A stretch of DNA of 13,491 nt from Oscillospiraceae bacterium (GTDB taxonomy: Bacteria > Bacillota > Clostridia > Oscillospirales > Ruminococcaceae). The notes beneath the pieces were generated by a model that ran no database searches, was not told where the DNA came from, and saw only the letters and a program-made list of their open reading frames with translations. Made by a program: the position numbers and the translations under genes. The DNA lies in assembly GCA_015067125.1 (NCBI GenBank), contig SVNB01000045.1, positions 1 to 13,491 of the forward strand, given 5' to 3'. Every line of letters starts with the position of its first letter. The stretch's first letter is position 1. Of the stretch, positions 12,292 to 13,491 are shown in pieces.

Positions 12292-12984
12292 ATGACTCTT
12301 GGTGAAAGAATCGGAAATTTAAGAAGGGACGCCGGATATTCCCAGGAATACGTTGCGGAAAGCCTTGGGGTTTCCCGCCAGGCGGTTTCCAAATGGGAAA
12401 CAGACCTTTCCAGCCCGGATACCGAAAACCTTATAAAGCTTGCGGAATTGCTTAATACCTCGGTGCAGTTTCTGGCAACGGGAAAGGATTTTTATTTTCC
12501 GGAAGGAAAACCCGTTCAGGAACGCAAAAAGATAAAAATAACAAAAAAGCTTGTTATAAAAATCATCGCGATAATTATCGGAACAATGCTTTTTCTTGCC
12601 GCGGCGGCTTATGTTCTGATCGGACTTTTCGGGCCGGTATCCGTTGATTCCGCCGCCTGTTCCGGCGGTTACCGCACTTTTCTTTATGATAAATATTCGG
12701 AAGAATTCATCAATACGTTTTTAGAAAACCTTGATTATTATGACGAAAGGCACCCGGTTTTTACTTCTGCAAAACCTTGCGGCAGCGAACATTTTCAAAT
12801 ATCCTCTTTCAGAAGAAATGTCAACGTTACCATTACGGTTATCGGAGAAACGGAAATCGGCAATGAATACCCCTATAAAGTTATTTTTAAAGGCAAGCGC
12901 ATCTGGTATGATACATATAAATGGGAACTTGTTTCCATAACAGAAATGGACCCCTTTTATATTTTTAATAAAAAATTGACGTAG
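12292..12984 (+). CDS. Membrane-anchored XRE-family transcriptional regulator
   Basis: A 230-residue one-component regulator. Residues 4-63 are a Cro/C1-type HTH: GERIGNLRRDAGYSQEYVAE, then LGVSRQAVSKWETDLSSPD and a final helix with LAELLNTSV. A basic linker (about 78-88) leads to one membrane helix (about 89-112). Residues 113-230 should lie outside the membrane and contain two cysteines (Cys123, Cys163) that could form a disulfide, plus beta-rich segments (VNVTITVIGETEIG, KVIFKGKRIWYDTYKW). The outer domain is not one I can name. The ribosome binding site is near perfect: GGAGGTGAT (12280-12288). The gene ends before a bidirectional terminator. It probably senses an envelope signal and acts near its own promoter, but the targets are unknown. 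Confidence 0.85.
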   Translation: MTLGERIGNLRRDAGYSQEYVAESLGVSRQAVSKWETDLSSPDTENLIKLAELLNTSVQFLATGKDFYFPEGKPVQERKKIKITKKLVIKIIAIIIGTMLFLAAAAYVLIGLFGPVSVDSAACSGGYRTFLYDKYSEEFINTFLENLDYYDERHPVFTSAKPCGSEHFQISSFRRNVNVTITVIGETEIGNEYPYKVIFKGKRIWYDTYKWELVSITEMDPFYIFNKKLT

Positions 12985-13001
12985 CAAAAATAATTAAAAC
13001 A

Positions 13002-13032
13002 AGACACCCTCCGGAAATTCCGGAGGGTGTCT
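13002..13032. terminator. Bidirectional terminator between the XRE and aminotransferase genes
   Basis: AGACACCCTCCGGA (13002-13015) pairs perfectly with TCCGGAGGGTGTCT (13019-13032) around a 3-base loop. T-rich sequence follows on both strands (GTTTTAT on the plus, TTGTTTTAATTA on the minus). Confidence 0.92.
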
Positions 13033-13038
13033 GTTTTA

Positions 13039-13491
13039 TCAAAGCTCTTTTTTCGCTTTATAAATTCTATCAAGGGTGTTTGCAAGAACACGCTTCGGGC
13101 AGGCAATATTTATACGCTCGAAGCCTTTACCGCCTTCGCCGAAAACGTAGCCTTCGTCAAAAATCGCCTGCGCTTTATGTACCATAAAGTCTTCCAACGC
13201 TTTTTCGTCCATGCCCCATGCCCTAAAATCCAGCCACATAAGGTAAGTACCCTGCAAACGGTGAACTTTTACTTCCGGCATATTTGCAGCAAAATATTCT
13301 TCGACAAATTTTCTGTTTTCGTCAAAGTACAAAAGCAGCTCGTCCAGCCATTCCTCGCATTTATCGTACGCAAGCTCGCAGGCTTTGTAACCGAAAATGT
13401 TAAGAGAGAAATATCCCCTTGCGGCGGTCATTTTGTTTCTGTATTCCTCGTTTGGAATAAAGATATTGGAAGTTTGCAGACCCGCAAGGTT
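13039..13491 (-). CDS. C-terminal part of a MalY/PatB-family PLP-dependent aminotransferase (cystathionine beta-lyase type)
   Basis: The frame runs in from the right edge and ends at TGA (13039-13041), giving 150 residues of an expected total near 390. The first visible residues, NLAGLQTSNIFIPNEEYRNK, are the conserved stretch that in this fold-type I family follows directly after the PLP-binding lysine, which lies just outside the window. The C-terminal small domain has GTYLMWLDFRAWG and the conserved FERINIACPKRVL, whose first Arg is expected to bind the substrate carboxylate. The family contains C-S lyases acting on cystathionine or cysteine conjugates, and some MalY-like regulators; which applies here cannot be told. 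An internal ATG at 13431 is not the start. The terminator at 13002-13032 serves this gene. Confidence 0.9.
   Translation of the reverse strand, partial: NLAGLQTSNIFIPNEEYRNKMTAARGYFSLNIFGYKACELAYDKCEEWLDELLLYFDENRKFVEEYFAANMPEVKVHRLQGTYLMWLDFRAWGMDEKALEDFMVHKAQAIFDEGYVFGEGGKGFERINIACPKRVLANTLDRIYKAKKEL

Noticed and set aside
1..13491. tRNA, rRNA, CRISPR array, insertion sequence or riboswitch
   Set aside because: No cloverleaf-like, rRNA-like, spaced-repeat or transposase signals were seen, and gaps are short apart from those described.

Overview
This window looks like a chromosomal segment from a low-to-mid G+C Gram-positive bacterium of the Clostridia type. The reasons are: strong AGGAGG-type ribosome binding sites before almost every gene, TTG starts as well as ATG, lipobox signal peptides, AT-rich sigma-A-like promoters, compact intrinsic terminators, and families common in Clostridia (DUF4428 zinc ribbon, YihY/BrkB, MATE, DUF2284, DUF985 cupin, XRE regulator with a membrane anchor). 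No species can be named from the sequence. I see no insertion sequence, phage gene, CRISPR array, tRNA or rRNA.

Layout. Positions 1-1090: end of a plus-strand operon (gene tail, DUF4428 double zinc-ribbon protein, 52-residue membrane protein) closed by a perfect 38-base palindromic terminator. 1150-3656: a divergent pair, a minus-strand lipoprotein and a plus-strand membrane-bound LuxR-type regulator with seven predicted membrane helices and its own lipobox-like signal peptide; the 322 bases between them carry repeated AGTGTRGG motifs. 3687-4638: an OGG-type 8-oxoguanine DNA glycosylase. 4639-5018: a 380-base non-coding gap with a nested inverted repeat and, 35 bases further on, six DnaA-box-like 9-mers. 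5019-7267: a small tail-anchored protein, a DUF985 cupin and a MATE efflux transporter; the MATE terminator hairpin also contains the cupin promoter and ribosome binding site. 7375-7857: a small two-helix membrane protein. 7860-10161: a minus-strand three-gene operon (DUF2284 iron-sulfur/metal-binding protein, unknown protein, HExxH metallopeptidase-like protein). 10153-11691: an unknown 166-residue protein divergent from a YihY/BrkB membrane protein, with face-to-face promoters. 11674-12984: a divergent pair of regulators (MerR/excisionase-like HTH; membrane-anchored XRE). 13039-13491: C-terminal part of a MalY/PatB-type PLP aminotransferase running off the right edge.

How the genes fit together. 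The region is mostly short transcription units with mixed strands, not one pathway. Housekeeping functions (DNA repair, efflux, aminotransferase) are interspersed with three one-component regulators, two of which are membrane-bound. The most notable signals are non-coding: the DnaA-box cluster with its nested palindrome (a possible replication origin or DnaA-titration site) and the hairpin at 5786-5838, which appears to couple termination, promoter and ribosome-binding-site access. The lipoprotein/7TM-LuxR pair and the HExxH operon are the best candidates for undescribed protein systems. All assignments come from reading the sequence; no database search was run.
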